Source of the DNA: Acidobacteriota bacterium | GTDB taxonomy: Bacteria; Acidobacteriota; Blastocatellia; Pyrinomonadales; Pyrinomonadaceae | Reading direction: 5' to 3' | Assembly (NCBI GenBank): GCA_020200135.1 | Contig: JAIVJI010000077.1 | Span: 1 to 59,941 of the forward strand | DNA length: 59,941 nt | Part shown: positions 1 to 7,717 of the stretch, piece after piece | Numbering within the stretch: position 1 is the stretch's first letter | How the letters are laid out: every line of letters starts with the position of its first letter | The notes under the pieces: model-generated | Told to the model about the DNA's origin: nothing | What the model saw: the letters and a program-made list of their open reading frames with translations, nothing else | Database searches by the model: none | Program-made: the position numbers and the translations under genes

Positions 1-96
1 AGGCGTTCGCCGCCTCCCTTTTTCTGTTGTAAGGTAGCAGCGCGCCCCGCCCCGAGTGGCATCTCAAGACCCGTTGGCTGCGGCCCGAAACGTCCT

Positions 97-1167
97 ATGC
101 CCGACTCGCTCAAGCCCATTTTCGTCACGGCCCTGCTTGTCCTCTGCGCCGTGGAGGCGCCCGCGCAGTGGGTCGCGCAGAGTTCGGGGACGACCGTCCG
201 CCTGCGCGGCGTGAGCGCCGCGAGCGAGCGCGTCGCCTGGGCCGGCGGCGCCTCCGGCACCTACGCGCGCACGACCGACGGCGGGCGCACATGGCGGGCC
301 GGACAGGTGCCCGGCGCGGCCGAGCTGGACTTTCGCGACGTGGACGCCTTCGACGCCGAAACGGCCTACCTGCTCGCCATCGGCGAGGGCGAGCGCTCAA
401 GGATTTACAAGACGACCGACGGCGGCCGGAGCTGGACGCTACAGTTCCAGAACCGGCGCGCCGGCGCCTTCTACGACTGCATGGCCTTCTGGGACAGGAG
501 GCGCGGCATCGCCATGAGCGACCCGGCGGACGGCCGCTTCCTTGTCGTCAGAACCGAGGACGGCGGGCGCACTTGGAAGCAGATCGACCCCGCGGGGATG
601 CCTCCGGCGCTCGCGGGCGAGGGCGGTTTCGCCGCGAGCGGGACGTGCGTCGCCGTCGCGGGCACGTCCGACGCGTGGTTCGGCACGGGCGGCCCCGAAG
701 GCGCGCGCGTTTTCCGCTCGAAGGACGGCGGGAAGACGTGGGCAGTCTCGACGACGCCGCTGGCGAAGGGCAAGTCGGCGGGCGTCTTCTCGCTCGCCTT
801 CTGGGGTGAGGGGCGGGGCGCGGCCGTCGGGGGCGATTACACGAAGGAGCAGGAGGCCGACGGCAACGCCGCTTTGACCCCGGACGGCGGGCGCACGTGG
901 CAGGCGGTTCACTCCGCGACGCGCCCGCGTGGTTACAGGTCTTGCGTCGCGCGCGTGCCGGGTTCGTACGGGCCGACGCTCATCGCCGTGGGGCCTTCGG
1001 GGACGGACTACTCGGGCGACGGCGGCCGCCTCTGGCGAAGGCTCGGCGACGAGGGCTTTCACGCCGTGAGCGTCACGCCGCGGGGCGACGCGGCCTGGGC
1101 GGTGGGCGAGGGCGGCCGCGTCGCGCGGCTCGACAACCTTTCACGCTACGGGCGCGCATGGAACTGA
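97..1167 (+). CDS. YCF48/BNR-repeat beta-propeller protein, exported
   Basis: The 356-aa product starts with a short hydrophobic segment (residues about 8-23, ending in APAQ) typical of a Sec signal peptide, so it is probably periplasmic or secreted. At least six copies of an Asp-box-like motif (TTDGGRTW, TTDGGRSW, TEDGGRTW, SKDGGKTW, TPDGGRTW, SGDGGRLW) are spread along the chain. This is the signature of YCF48-like and sialidase-type beta-propellers. YCF48 itself helps assemble photosystem II, but in non-phototrophs such proteins are generally of unknown role, so no substrate can be given. It stands 30 bp before a NUDIX gene with no functional link visible. Confidence 0.8.
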   Translation: MPDSLKPIFVTALLVLCAVEAPAQWVAQSSGTTVRLRGVSAASERVAWAGGASGTYARTTDGGRTWRAGQVPGAAELDFRDVDAFDAETAYLLAIGEGERSRIYKTTDGGRSWTLQFQNRRAGAFYDCMAFWDRRRGIAMSDPADGRFLVVRTEDGGRTWKQIDPAGMPPALAGEGGFAASGTCVAVAGTSDAWFGTGGPEGARVFRSKDGGKTWAVSTTPLAKGKSAGVFSLAFWGEGRGAAVGGDYTKEQEADGNAALTPDGGRTWQAVHSATRPRGYRSCVARVPGSYGPTLIAVGPSGTDYSGDGGRLWRRLGDEGFHAVSVTPRGDAAWAVGEGGRVARLDNLSRYGRAWN

Positions 1168-1197
1168 GCGCCGGCAGACGCGCCCGGTCGAATCTAA

Positions 1198-1872
1198 GTG
1201 GTGTCTTCGAGCCGAGGGATGAGCGATTTCTCCGATTTCGTGACGAGGCTTAAATCGCGCGTCGGCGCGGGCGTCCTGGCGCCCGCCGGCGGGGCGGGGT
1301 TCGAGCCGCGCGAAGAAGGCGACGATTCCGGCGAGGCGCTGCGGCAGGCGGCGGTCGCGCTGGTGCTGCGCGGCGGGTCGGAAGGGCCGGAGATGCTCGT
1401 CATCAAGCGTTCCGAGGCGGAGCGCGACCACTGGTCGGGCCACCTCGCGCTGCCCGGCGGGCGCGTGGAGCCGGACGACGAGAATCTACAGGCGACGGCC
1501 GTGCGCGAGACTTTAGAGGAGGTCGGGCTCGACCTGCGCGCGGGCGGTGAGGTGCTCGGCCGGCTCGGCGCCGTGAAGCCGCAGAGCCCGTACGCGCCGC
1601 GCATCGCGGTGACGCCGTTCCTGGCGGTCGCGCCGGGCGAGTACCACGCGGGCGGCGCGGCCGGCGCGCCGCAACAGCTTGAGCTGAGCGGCGAGGTCGC
1701 GGCGGCCTTCTGGGTCCCCGTCGACGAGCTGAAGCGCGGCGGGCGCTCGGCCGTCTTCCGCATGGCCTTCGCCGGCGTCGAGCGCGAGTGGCCGGCCTAC
1801 CCGTCCGAGCACGGGATGATCTGGGGCATCACCGAGAGGATTCTGACCGAGTTCCTCTCGCTGGTAGACTGA
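1198..1872 (+). CDS. NUDIX hydrolase, CoA pyrophosphatase-like
   Basis: The 224-aa protein carries a full NUDIX box: GGRVEPDD followed by RETLEEVGL, matching Gx5Ex7REUxEExGU, which binds Mg2+ and cleaves nucleoside diphosphates linked to another moiety. The HWSGHLALPGGR segment just before the box resembles the NudL/NUDT7-8 CoA pyrophosphatase group. The substrate is therefore probably CoA or an acyl-CoA, but this is inferred from pattern only. The longest frame begins at GTG 1198; an ATG at 1219 (MSDFSDF) is an equally good start and gives 217 aa. It is expected to act in the cytoplasm. Confidence 0.85.
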   Translation: MVSSSRGMSDFSDFVTRLKSRVGAGVLAPAGGAGFEPREEGDDSGEALRQAAVALVLRGGSEGPEMLVIKRSEAERDHWSGHLALPGGRVEPDDENLQATAVRETLEEVGLDLRAGGEVLGRLGAVKPQSPYAPRIAVTPFLAVAPGEYHAGGAAGAPQQLELSGEVAAAFWVPVDELKRGGRSAVFRMAFAGVEREWPAYPSEHGMIWGITERILTEFLSLVD

Positions 1873-1909
1873 GCGACGAATCGGCGGACGTTTACCGAGA
1901 GCAGTAACC

Positions 1910-3793
1910 ATGCGAGTTTTGAAAAGCCTTCCCGAGTCACTCCCCGACACGTTCACGCTCCGCCGCGTCGCGCTCGGCGCGGCGCTCTCCCTCCTGTCCG
2001 CGCTCGGCGTGCGCGCGGCGGAGCCCTGGTCGGCGAAGCTCGACGCGGACGTGCGCTTCTACCAGACGACAGACGTGGGCGTGCTCGTCGTCGGCACGGA
2101 GAAGTCGCTCTACGGGCTCGAAGCCGAGACCGGCGACGTGCTCTGGCGGCGCAAGGACACGCGGCTCGAAGAGACCGACGTGGCTTCCGTGCCGGGCACC
2201 GACCTGCTGCTCGTCACGCTTGAGCGCGGCGGCAAGACGCGGCTTGAGACGCTCGACATCGTCACGGGCGACTCGCTCTGGCGCAGCGACAAGGTGCGCG
2301 GCGCGGTGATGCAGACGGCCTTCGACCCGGCTTCGGGTCTGCTCGCGGCCGTCTTCGCGCGCGACGCGAAGTCGAAGCCGCGCGCCGGCTTCAAGCGCAA
2401 GCCCGAGCTGCACGTCTTCGAGATAGCCACGGGGGACGAGCTTTGGAAGCGCGAGCTTGAGGGCGAAGTCGAGATGATGCCGGTCGCGTGGGGCGGAGAC
2501 CGTGACCGGGAGGTTCCCTACACGCTCGACAACTACCGCCCGCCCGCCTTCCTCGACGGGAGGCTCTACCTCTTCTACGAGGGGCTGACCTCGCTCGACG
2601 CGCGCACCGGCAAGGAGCGACGGCGCGAGAAGTTTCGCGTCAACGAGGAGGGGCTGGCGCTCACCGAGGCCGACCCGCTCGCGGACGAGCGCTTCGTATA
2701 CGTCTCGGGCCGGGGGCGCGTGCGCGCCGTCTCGCGCGCCGACGGCGAGGTCGCGTGGGAGTCGAAAGACCTGGGGCTCACGCCCGAGATGGTGCTCACC
2801 GGCGGCGTGCTCTACGTGAGGACGGGCGGGCAGTTCACGCGGCTCGAAGGCGGCGAGACGGCCGCGCGCGGCCCCTACGGCGTGAGCGCCATCGACGCCG
2901 CGACGGGCAAGACCATCTGGCGCTACAAGGGCGCCGACAAGGGTTTGACCAACCTGGCGCTGCCCGACGCCGGGACGGCGGCGGTCGCCGACCGCGACGA
3001 CCTCATCCTGCTCGACTCTCTGACGGGCAAGCGGCGCCTGAAGGTCTCGCACAACGTCGAGGCCGCCGCCTTCCTGCTCTTGAACGAGCGGGGCGAGCTG
3101 GTGCTCGGCGGCAAGAACGAGCTGGCCGCCTTCGACGGCGCGACGGGCACCCCGCTCTGGCGCGAGCGGCACGAGCCGCCCGGAAGGGGGCTGCTCCGCA
3201 CGGCCGGGGCTGTCGCCGCGCGCGCCGCGTCGCTCTACTTCCGCTACGGCGGCGCGGCCTCGACCGTCTTTCGCGGCGCGCGCCTGGTGGGAGCTTTGAA
3301 CGGCCTGCGCTCGTCGGGGCTGGCCGCGCACGTGACGCTCGCCGACCTGACGAGCCTCGCCTCCGACCGCGCGCGCTCCTACGCGCGCTCTTACGCGGCA
3401 GAGCGGCTCTCGACCTTCGGCGCGCTCTCGCGCGTGCGGCGCGGGGTTTCCAGCGTCGGCAACGTCGCGGTGACGAGGCCGCGCGTGGCGATGCCTTCGG
3501 CCGGCGACGTTTCGGAGCGGCTGCTCGACCGGCTCGACCCGGCGAGCCAGCTCGCGCGGCTGTCGAGCTTCCTGATGCGGACGCGGCGGCTGGCGGCGCT
3601 GCGCGGACGCTGGATGTACTTCTACACCAACCTGCGCGGCGGGCGCGGGCTCGTCGGCGTCAACATCGACTCGGGGCGCGCCGCGCGCGAGGTGCGGCTC
3701 GGCGACCCGGACGAGCGCTTCATCAGCGACGAGGCCGCCGGGCTGCTCTATGTCTCGAAGGGCGAGCGCCTCGTCGCCTACCGCCTCAACTGA
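1910..3793 (+). CDS. PQQ-repeat-like beta-propeller protein, exported
   Basis: The 627-aa protein has an N-terminal hydrophobic stretch (about residues 20-36, ending LGVRAAEP) that looks like a signal peptide. It contains about eight copies of the PQQ-propeller motif (for example TGDVLWRRK, TGDSLWRS, TGDELWKRE, ADGEVAWESK, ATGKTIWRYK, ATGTPLWRER). These repeats build an eight-bladed propeller, as in BamB or PQQ dehydrogenases. There are no dehydrogenase active-site features that I can recognise, so a structural or BamB-like envelope role is as likely as an enzyme. Residues about 430-560 are rich in Ser, Ala and Arg and lack clear blades. The next gene follows after 9 bp, so the two are probably cotranscribed. 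Confidence 0.75.
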   Translation: MRVLKSLPESLPDTFTLRRVALGAALSLLSALGVRAAEPWSAKLDADVRFYQTTDVGVLVVGTEKSLYGLEAETGDVLWRRKDTRLEETDVASVPGTDLLLVTLERGGKTRLETLDIVTGDSLWRSDKVRGAVMQTAFDPASGLLAAVFARDAKSKPRAGFKRKPELHVFEIATGDELWKRELEGEVEMMPVAWGGDRDREVPYTLDNYRPPAFLDGRLYLFYEGLTSLDARTGKERRREKFRVNEEGLALTEADPLADERFVYVSGRGRVRAVSRADGEVAWESKDLGLTPEMVLTGGVLYVRTGGQFTRLEGGETAARGPYGVSAIDAATGKTIWRYKGADKGLTNLALPDAGTAAVADRDDLILLDSLTGKRRLKVSHNVEAAAFLLLNERGELVLGGKNELAAFDGATGTPLWRERHEPPGRGLLRTAGAVAARAASLYFRYGGAASTVFRGARLVGALNGLRSSGLAAHVTLADLTSLASDRARSYARSYAAERLSTFGALSRVRRGVSSVGNVAVTRPRVAMPSAGDVSERLLDRLDPASQLARLSSFLMRTRRLAALRGRWMYFYTNLRGGRGLVGVNIDSGRAAREVRLGDPDERFISDEAAGLLYVSKGERLVAYRLN

Positions 3794-3802
3794 GACCGGG
3801 GA

Positions 3803-4789
3803 ATGGAGATGAGAACTGTTCTGCTGCTGACTTTCCTGCTCGCGTGCTCGCCGGTCGTGTCCGGCCAGACGGCCAACCGGCCGCGCTTCGAGGAGCTTGT
3901 GCGGCAGTTCGACTACGACGCGAAGGTCCCGCTCGACGTGCGCGAGGTCGGGCGGGAGCGCAGGGGCGGCGCGACCGTCATCGACTTCACCTACGCCGGC
4001 GCGCGCGGCGGGCGCGTCCCCGCGTACCTGGTCGTGCCTCGAAGCGGGCGCGGGCCGTTCGCCGCCGTCCTCTACGGCCACTGGATGATGCGGGGCTCGC
4101 CGCTGCGCAACCGCCGCGAGTTCCTCGAAGAGGCCCTGGTGATGGCGCGCGCGGGCGCGGCCTCGCTCCTCATCGACGCCCCGTACGTCCGCCCCGGGTT
4201 CGTGATGGAGAAGGACGAGATGCGCGAGGCCGTCCAGTCGTCCGAGGTCTCGCGGCAGCAGGTCATAGACTTCCGGCGCGGCCTCGACCTCCTTCTGGCG
4301 CGCGGCGGCGTGGACCCCGGGCGCGTCGCCTACGTCGGCCACAGCTTCGACGCGCACGTCGGCGCCATCCTCGCGGGCGTCGAGAAGCGCATCGGCTCGT
4401 TCGCCCTCATGGCCGGGCTCTACGCCGACGAGGAGTTCGTCTTCGACCCGGAGAACAAGGACATGGTGGCGCTGCGCGGGCGCGTCGGCGACGAGGCCGT
4501 GCGCGCCTACTTCCGCGACTACGCCTGGGACGACCCCGTCCACTTCATCGGCCGCAGCTCGCCGGCGGCAGTCTTCCTACAGTACGGGCGGCTTGATAAG
4601 CCCATCACGGAGAAGATGGCGCGCCGCTCCTTCGAGCTGTTCGGCGAGCCCAAGCGCATCGCCTTTTACGACGCGGGGCACGCGCTCGACTCGGCCGCGC
4701 GCCGCGAGCGCGTCGAGTGGCTCGCGCAAAGGCTCTCGCTCCGCCGCCCGGACCTCAAAGCGCTCGCGCGCATCCCCGAGTTGAAGTAA
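3803..4789 (+). CDS. Alpha/beta hydrolase, dienelactone-hydrolase-like, exported
   Basis: The 328-aa protein begins with a signal sequence (MEMRTVLLLTFLLAC); the LLAC could be a weak lipobox. The core has an alpha/beta-hydrolase layout with a nucleophile elbow GHSFD (Ser about residue 181) and a late DAGHALD (His about 293), so the Ser-His pair is present. The most similar families are dienelactone hydrolase and acetyl-xylan-esterase-like envelope hydrolases. The substrate is unknown. It lies 9 bp after the PQQ-propeller gene and is followed by a long non-coding gap, so it probably ends the transcript. Confidence 0.75.
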   Translation: MEMRTVLLLTFLLACSPVVSGQTANRPRFEELVRQFDYDAKVPLDVREVGRERRGGATVIDFTYAGARGGRVPAYLVVPRSGRGPFAAVLYGHWMMRGSPLRNRREFLEEALVMARAGAASLLIDAPYVRPGFVMEKDEMREAVQSSEVSRQQVIDFRRGLDLLLARGGVDPGRVAYVGHSFDAHVGAILAGVEKRIGSFALMAGLYADEEFVFDPENKDMVALRGRVGDEAVRAYFRDYAWDDPVHFIGRSSPAAVFLQYGRLDKPITEKMARRSFELFGEPKRIAFYDAGHALDSAARRERVEWLAQRLSLRRPDLKALARIPELK

Positions 4790-4878
4790 AGGTTGAAGCC
4801 GGGTCGCCCCTCGGCCGACGCGTCGGGACGACGGAAATGGCGCGTTTTAGAAAACACGCGAACCGCAAAAAATTATCA

Positions 4879-4907
4879 TTGACTTATCCGCGTGATGGGC
4901 TTATCCT
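4879..4907 (+). promoter_or_regulatory. Sigma70-type promoter candidate
   Basis: TTGACT at 4879-4884 and TATCCT at 4902-4907 are separated by exactly 17 bp in a local AT-rich island. This is a strong match to the -35/-10 consensus in such GC-rich DNA. Transcription would start near 4914 and run rightward into the gap. No ORF starts soon after it, so it may drive a small RNA ending near the 5156-5187 hairpin, or a long leader for the AraC-like gene at 5657. Confidence 0.5.
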
Positions 4908-5155
4908 CCCGCCTGCCCTGAAAACCAAAACAACCGCCCTCGCCGTTTTGGCTTTGCCCGCGAACGCTCTTGGCCTTAATGCCTCTCGCATCTCAGTGTT
5001 CCGCCGAGCTCTTTTAACTGACGCAGACGACTTCGCGTTTGCCTCACCGCGATGCACACCTCCCGGCCGCCGCCCGACGTTCCCGGGCAAGCCCCGCGTG
5101 TGACCATCCCGGTTCAAACTCGAAGACTTACAACCCCGAGAAATCAAACGAAGCA

Positions 5156-5187
5156 GCCCCGCCGCTATCGGCAAATAGCGGCGGGGC
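5156..5187. terminator. Perfect 13-bp hairpin, terminator candidate
   Basis: GCCCCGCCGCTAT (5156-5168) pairs perfectly with ATAGCGGCGGGGC (5175-5187) around a 6-nt loop, CGGCAA. No T-run follows it on the plus strand. Read on the minus strand the stem is followed by a moderately T-rich stretch, so if it is an intrinsic terminator it suits leftward transcription better. It could also be the 3-prime stabilising stem of a small RNA. Confidence 0.45.
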
Positions 5188-5583
5188 CCGAGACAATGTA
5201 ACTGCCGCCGCACGCTTGCGCCGGAGATACATCGCCCGCAGCAAGTATCCTAGCGCAAAGTGCGGCGTCGGCTCAAATTCCATCACAGGAGAGTCATGCA
5301 CGCCACACACCTCCACACGCCCCCTTGCCGCGCGCCTCGCCGCCCGCACGCCGAAAATTCCGACACCCGTGCGCGATGCGAGCCGCTCACGCGCCCCCGC
5401 CTGCCTGTAAAGTCCGCCGACGCGGCCCCGCGCCGCGCGGCGGCGACCGCGCACGACCCTCGACGCCGCTCCTCCTGAGAGGGCCGACCCCGCACGCCGG
5501 CACGCCGTCGCCGCCCACACGCCTTTAAGGCGTGCGCGCCGCCGTCGCCGCCGGGCGCCCGGTACCGGCACGAAACCGTGTTT

Positions 5584-5599
5584 ACTAAATCGCACTAAA
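5584..5599. promoter_or_regulatory. Tandem ACTAAA repeat, possible operator
   Basis: ACTAAA occurs at 5584-5589 and again at 5594-5599, one helical turn apart, in an AT-rich patch 58 bp before the AraC-like gene. Tandem half-sites at 10-bp phasing suit AraC-family or response-regulator binding. Short repeats also arise by chance, so this is only a candidate. Confidence 0.2.
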
Positions 5600-5656
5600 C
5601 GTGTCTGACCCGCGCCCCCGCCTCGACAGCCGGCGGCGCGGACGGAGGTCAAGCCG

Positions 5657-6271
5657 ATGCCCAGGACACTTCTGGCCGTAGGCCCCTGGCGCGAGTGCGG
5701 GAAGCTCGTCGCCTCCGCGATGGCGAACCGCTGGAGCGTGCTTTACACGCTGCTCTTCGAGGACATCCCCGAGGCGCTCGGCGTGACGCGCGTCGACCTG
5801 ATCCTGCTCTCGGGCTGCTCGACGCGGCTCGGCTGGGAGCGCGTCGCGCGCGGCGCGTGGGAGATTTGCGGCGACACGCCCGTCGTCGCGCTCGGGGCGG
5901 GGCCGGGGCAGGACGCGCTGGTGAGCGCGCTCGTCGGCGGGTCGCTCCCCGGAGGCGGCGTCGCCGCCGGCGAGCGCGCGCCCGAGGAGCCGGGCGGCGA
6001 GTTTAACGTCTTTCGCGAGCGCCTCGGCGTCTGCTTCGTCAGCTACCTTGGGCGCGTGCGCCTGCGACGCGCGGCCGAGCTGCTGGCGCGCACCGAGATG
6101 CCGGTCACGCGCGTCGCGCTCGAAGTCGGCTTCAACGACCTCTCGCACTTCGAGCGCGTCTTCCGCACGGCCTACCGCCGCTCGCCGTCGAAGTACCGCG
6201 GCGAATCGAAAAAAATGTCGCACGGCGAAAAATATACGCCAAGTTTTTCCGCGCCGGCCGTGACATCATAG
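5657..6271 (+). CDS. Degenerate receiver-like/AraC-type DNA-binding protein
   Basis: The 204-aa protein has a C-terminal AraC/XylS-type region (about residues 115-182). It includes FRERLGVCFVSYLGRVRL, the linker helix RRAAELLART, and a second helix-turn-helix with VALEVGFNDLSHFERVF, ending in the family signature RRSPSKYR. The first helix-turn-helix is truncated: the usual LSPSYLSR segment is replaced by an acidic linker. The N-terminal 100 residues have alternating hydrophobic strands and helices like a receiver or effector domain, but I see no phosphoacceptor Asp in a convincing context. Its position ahead of the eCIS cluster makes it a possible regulator of that cluster, an inference from location only. 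Confidence 0.65.
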   Translation: MPRTLLAVGPWRECGKLVASAMANRWSVLYTLLFEDIPEALGVTRVDLILLSGCSTRLGWERVARGAWEICGDTPVVALGAGPGQDALVSALVGGSLPGGGVAAGERAPEEPGGEFNVFRERLGVCFVSYLGRVRLRRAAELLARTEMPVTRVALEVGFNDLSHFERVFRTAYRRSPSKYRGESKKMSHGEKYTPSFSAPAVTS

Positions 6272-6393
6272 CCCCGTTCCGAACACGCGAAGGCCCGGGA
6301 CGCTCAACCGGGGCCCGTCGTCCCCGCCAAACGGCGCGCCCCGCCCCGAAGACCCACGCCGCCCCTCGCCGGCGGCGGCGCGGGCGCAACCCC

Positions 6394-6445
6394 AGTGTTC
6401 AAGCCCGCTCGAAAGGCTGCGGCACAAGGCCGGCCGGAGTGTTCA
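6394..6445. promoter_or_regulatory. AGTGTTCA direct repeat before the STAS-HTH gene
   Basis: The octamer AGTGTTCA occurs at 6394-6401 and again at 6438-6445. The second copy overlaps the ribosome-binding site (GGAG, 6436-6439) of the TTG-started regulator at 6447. Two identical half-sites flanking the presumed promoter and start region would suit autoregulation by the winged-helix protein. The significance was not computed. Confidence 0.25.
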
Positions 6446-6446
6446 T

Positions 6447-7091
6447 TTGAGCCGCACGCCCCCCAAACGGAAAAGACCCGCCGGCCCCGCCGGCCCTTTC
6501 ACCGACAGGCTCGATGTCTCTCAGATGACGACGGGCGGGATGCTTTTCGGCGGCGAGGCCGGGCACAGAATCTACCGCGCCATCTTCCGGCGCCTGCGCG
6601 CGCTCCCGCGCGAGGGCGCGCTGCTCGTTGACCTCAGCGGCGTCCGGCAGGCCAGCAACCAGGCGCTCAAGGAGGCGCTCTCGGTCGTGGACGTGCTCCG
6701 CACGGCGAAGTTCGCGGAGCGGTTCCTGGTCTTCCGCGTGGACACGCGGAACCGCGACCTCGTCGAGGCCATCGAGATGGTCGCGCGGCTCGGCCGCGAC
6801 GTCATCCCGGTGATCGACAGGGGCGGCGCGCGGCACAACTTCGGCAAGCTGACCGCCGCCGAGCGCGACACGCTCAAGGCGGTCGAGCGCGCGGGCGGGC
6901 TGACTTCGAGGGAGCTGCGCGAGCGCCTGGGGCTGCTGCCGAGCGCGGCGAGCAACCGCCTGCGGCGTCTGCACCACCTGCGGCTCATCCGCCGCGAAGA
7001 GCGCGCCGTCTCCGTGAGCGGGGGCCGCGAGTTCGTCTACCGCCCGCTCGTCCCGCCCCGCCCGGCGGCGCGGGGCGAACGCGGGTCCTGA
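6447..7091 (+). CDS. STAS-like plus winged-helix regulator
   Basis: The 214-aa protein starts at TTG 6447, seven bases after GGAG. Residues about 20-115 resemble the STAS-like DUF4325 fold: a glycine-rich start (TTGGMLFGGEAGHRIY), then LLVDLSGVRQASNQALKEAL, where the strand-Asp-loop-Ser layout recalls anti-sigma antagonists. Residues about 130-195 form a helix-turn-helix of winged type (LTSRELRERLGLLPSAASNR followed by RRLHHLRLIRREE). It is the last gene before the eCIS structural genes and 30 bp from the first of them, so it is a good candidate for controlling the cluster. The partner and signal are unknown. Confidence 0.6.
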   Translation: MSRTPPKRKRPAGPAGPFTDRLDVSQMTTGGMLFGGEAGHRIYRAIFRRLRALPREGALLVDLSGVRQASNQALKEALSVVDVLRTAKFAERFLVFRVDTRNRDLVEAIEMVARLGRDVIPVIDRGGARHNFGKLTAAERDTLKAVERAGGLTSRELRERLGLLPSAASNRLRRLHHLRLIRREERAVSVSGGREFVYRPLVPPRPAARGERGS

Positions 7092-7121
7092 GAATTCCAG
7101 AGAGGGTTTTGGGGGAGCGAC

Positions 7122-7712
7122 TTGGCAGACTTTCACGCCATCCAGGTGACCTGCGACGCCGTCATGCGGCTCCTGCAGGAGTCCTACCGCCCGGACCTCA
7201 TCGAGCCGGCGCTGAGCCTCCAGTTCGAGGTCTACGCGACGCCCGACTTCAAAGACCACATGGTGCAGGGCGTGAGCCTCTTCCTCTACCGCGTCCACGT
7301 CAACGCGACGCAGCGCTCGCCGCTCGTCAAAGACCCGGCGGGCAGCATGCGCCGACAGCTCCTGCCGCTCGACCTGCATTTCTTCGTCACGGCCTGGGCG
7401 CCGCGGGCCTCGCTCCAGCACGCGATTCTCGGCTGGGCCATGCGGCTGCTGGAAGACAATCCCGTCATCTCCTCGTCGCTTTTGAACGGCGTGCGCGAGG
7501 ACACGTTCCGCGCCGACGAGACGGTCGAGGTGGTCTCGGGGCAGCTCACCAACGAGGAGCTGATGCGCATCTGGGACGACCTCGGCACCGAGTACCAGCT
7601 CTCCGTCCCATACGTCGCGCGGGTCGTCCGCATCGAGTCGCTCTACGAGCTGTCGGAGGGCGGGCCGGTCACGAGGCGCCAGTTCGAGTACGGCGCGCTG
7701 AAGGGGGCTTGA
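7122..7712 (+). CDS. DUF4255 (Pvc16_N) family eCIS cap/tail-terminator protein
   Basis: The 196-aa protein matches the Pvc16/Afp16 N-terminal family (DUF4255) in layout: VMRLLQESYR, the FLYRVHVN strand, and the diagnostic LPLDLHFFVTAW followed by QHAILGWAMRLLEDNPV. In Afp and PVC particles the Afp16 homologue caps the sheath-tube end opposite the baseplate and sets tail completion. It starts at TTG 7122 behind GGGGGAG (7111-7117). The family usually sits at an end of the eCIS operon, as here. It lacks the extra C-terminal domain of Afp16 itself, being about 200 instead of nearly 300 residues. Confidence 0.9.
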   Translation: MADFHAIQVTCDAVMRLLQESYRPDLIEPALSLQFEVYATPDFKDHMVQGVSLFLYRVHVNATQRSPLVKDPAGSMRRQLLPLDLHFFVTAWAPRASLQHAILGWAMRLLEDNPVISSSLLNGVREDTFRADETVEVVSGQLTNEELMRIWDDLGTEYQLSVPYVARVVRIESLYELSEGGPVTRRQFEYGALKGA

Positions 7713-7717
7713 GGGCT

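Larger units (their letters stand above)
4790..5656. other. 867-bp intergenic region without a convincing gene
   Basis: Open frames cross this stretch on both strands, but their translations are Arg/Ala/Pro-rich with no recognisable motif, so I do not call a protein. The first part (about 4840-5030) is distinctly more AT-rich than its surroundings and holds a promoter-like pair. The middle carries a perfect hairpin (5156-5187). From about 5300 to 5560 the plus strand is very C-rich. Near 5580-5605 there is a short AT-rich patch with a repeated ACTAAA. The region separates the alpha/beta hydrolase from the regulators ahead of the eCIS cluster. Confidence 0.6.

Noticed and set aside
1937..4543. 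868-aa open frame on the minus strand
   Set aside because: It lies antisense to the PQQ-propeller and hydrolase genes, is composed of His/Arg/Asp/Val-rich nonsense typical of the GC-rich codon mirror, and has no motif.
5128..5652. 174-aa minus-strand frame in the intergenic gap
   Set aside because: Arg/Ala-rich with no ribosome-binding site and no motif; overlaps the hairpin. Kept as non-coding.
7109..7717. Upstream extension of the 321-aa protein start
   Set aside because: The translation before TTG 7718 is the out-of-frame reading of DUF4255 and is Pro/Arg/Ala nonsense.
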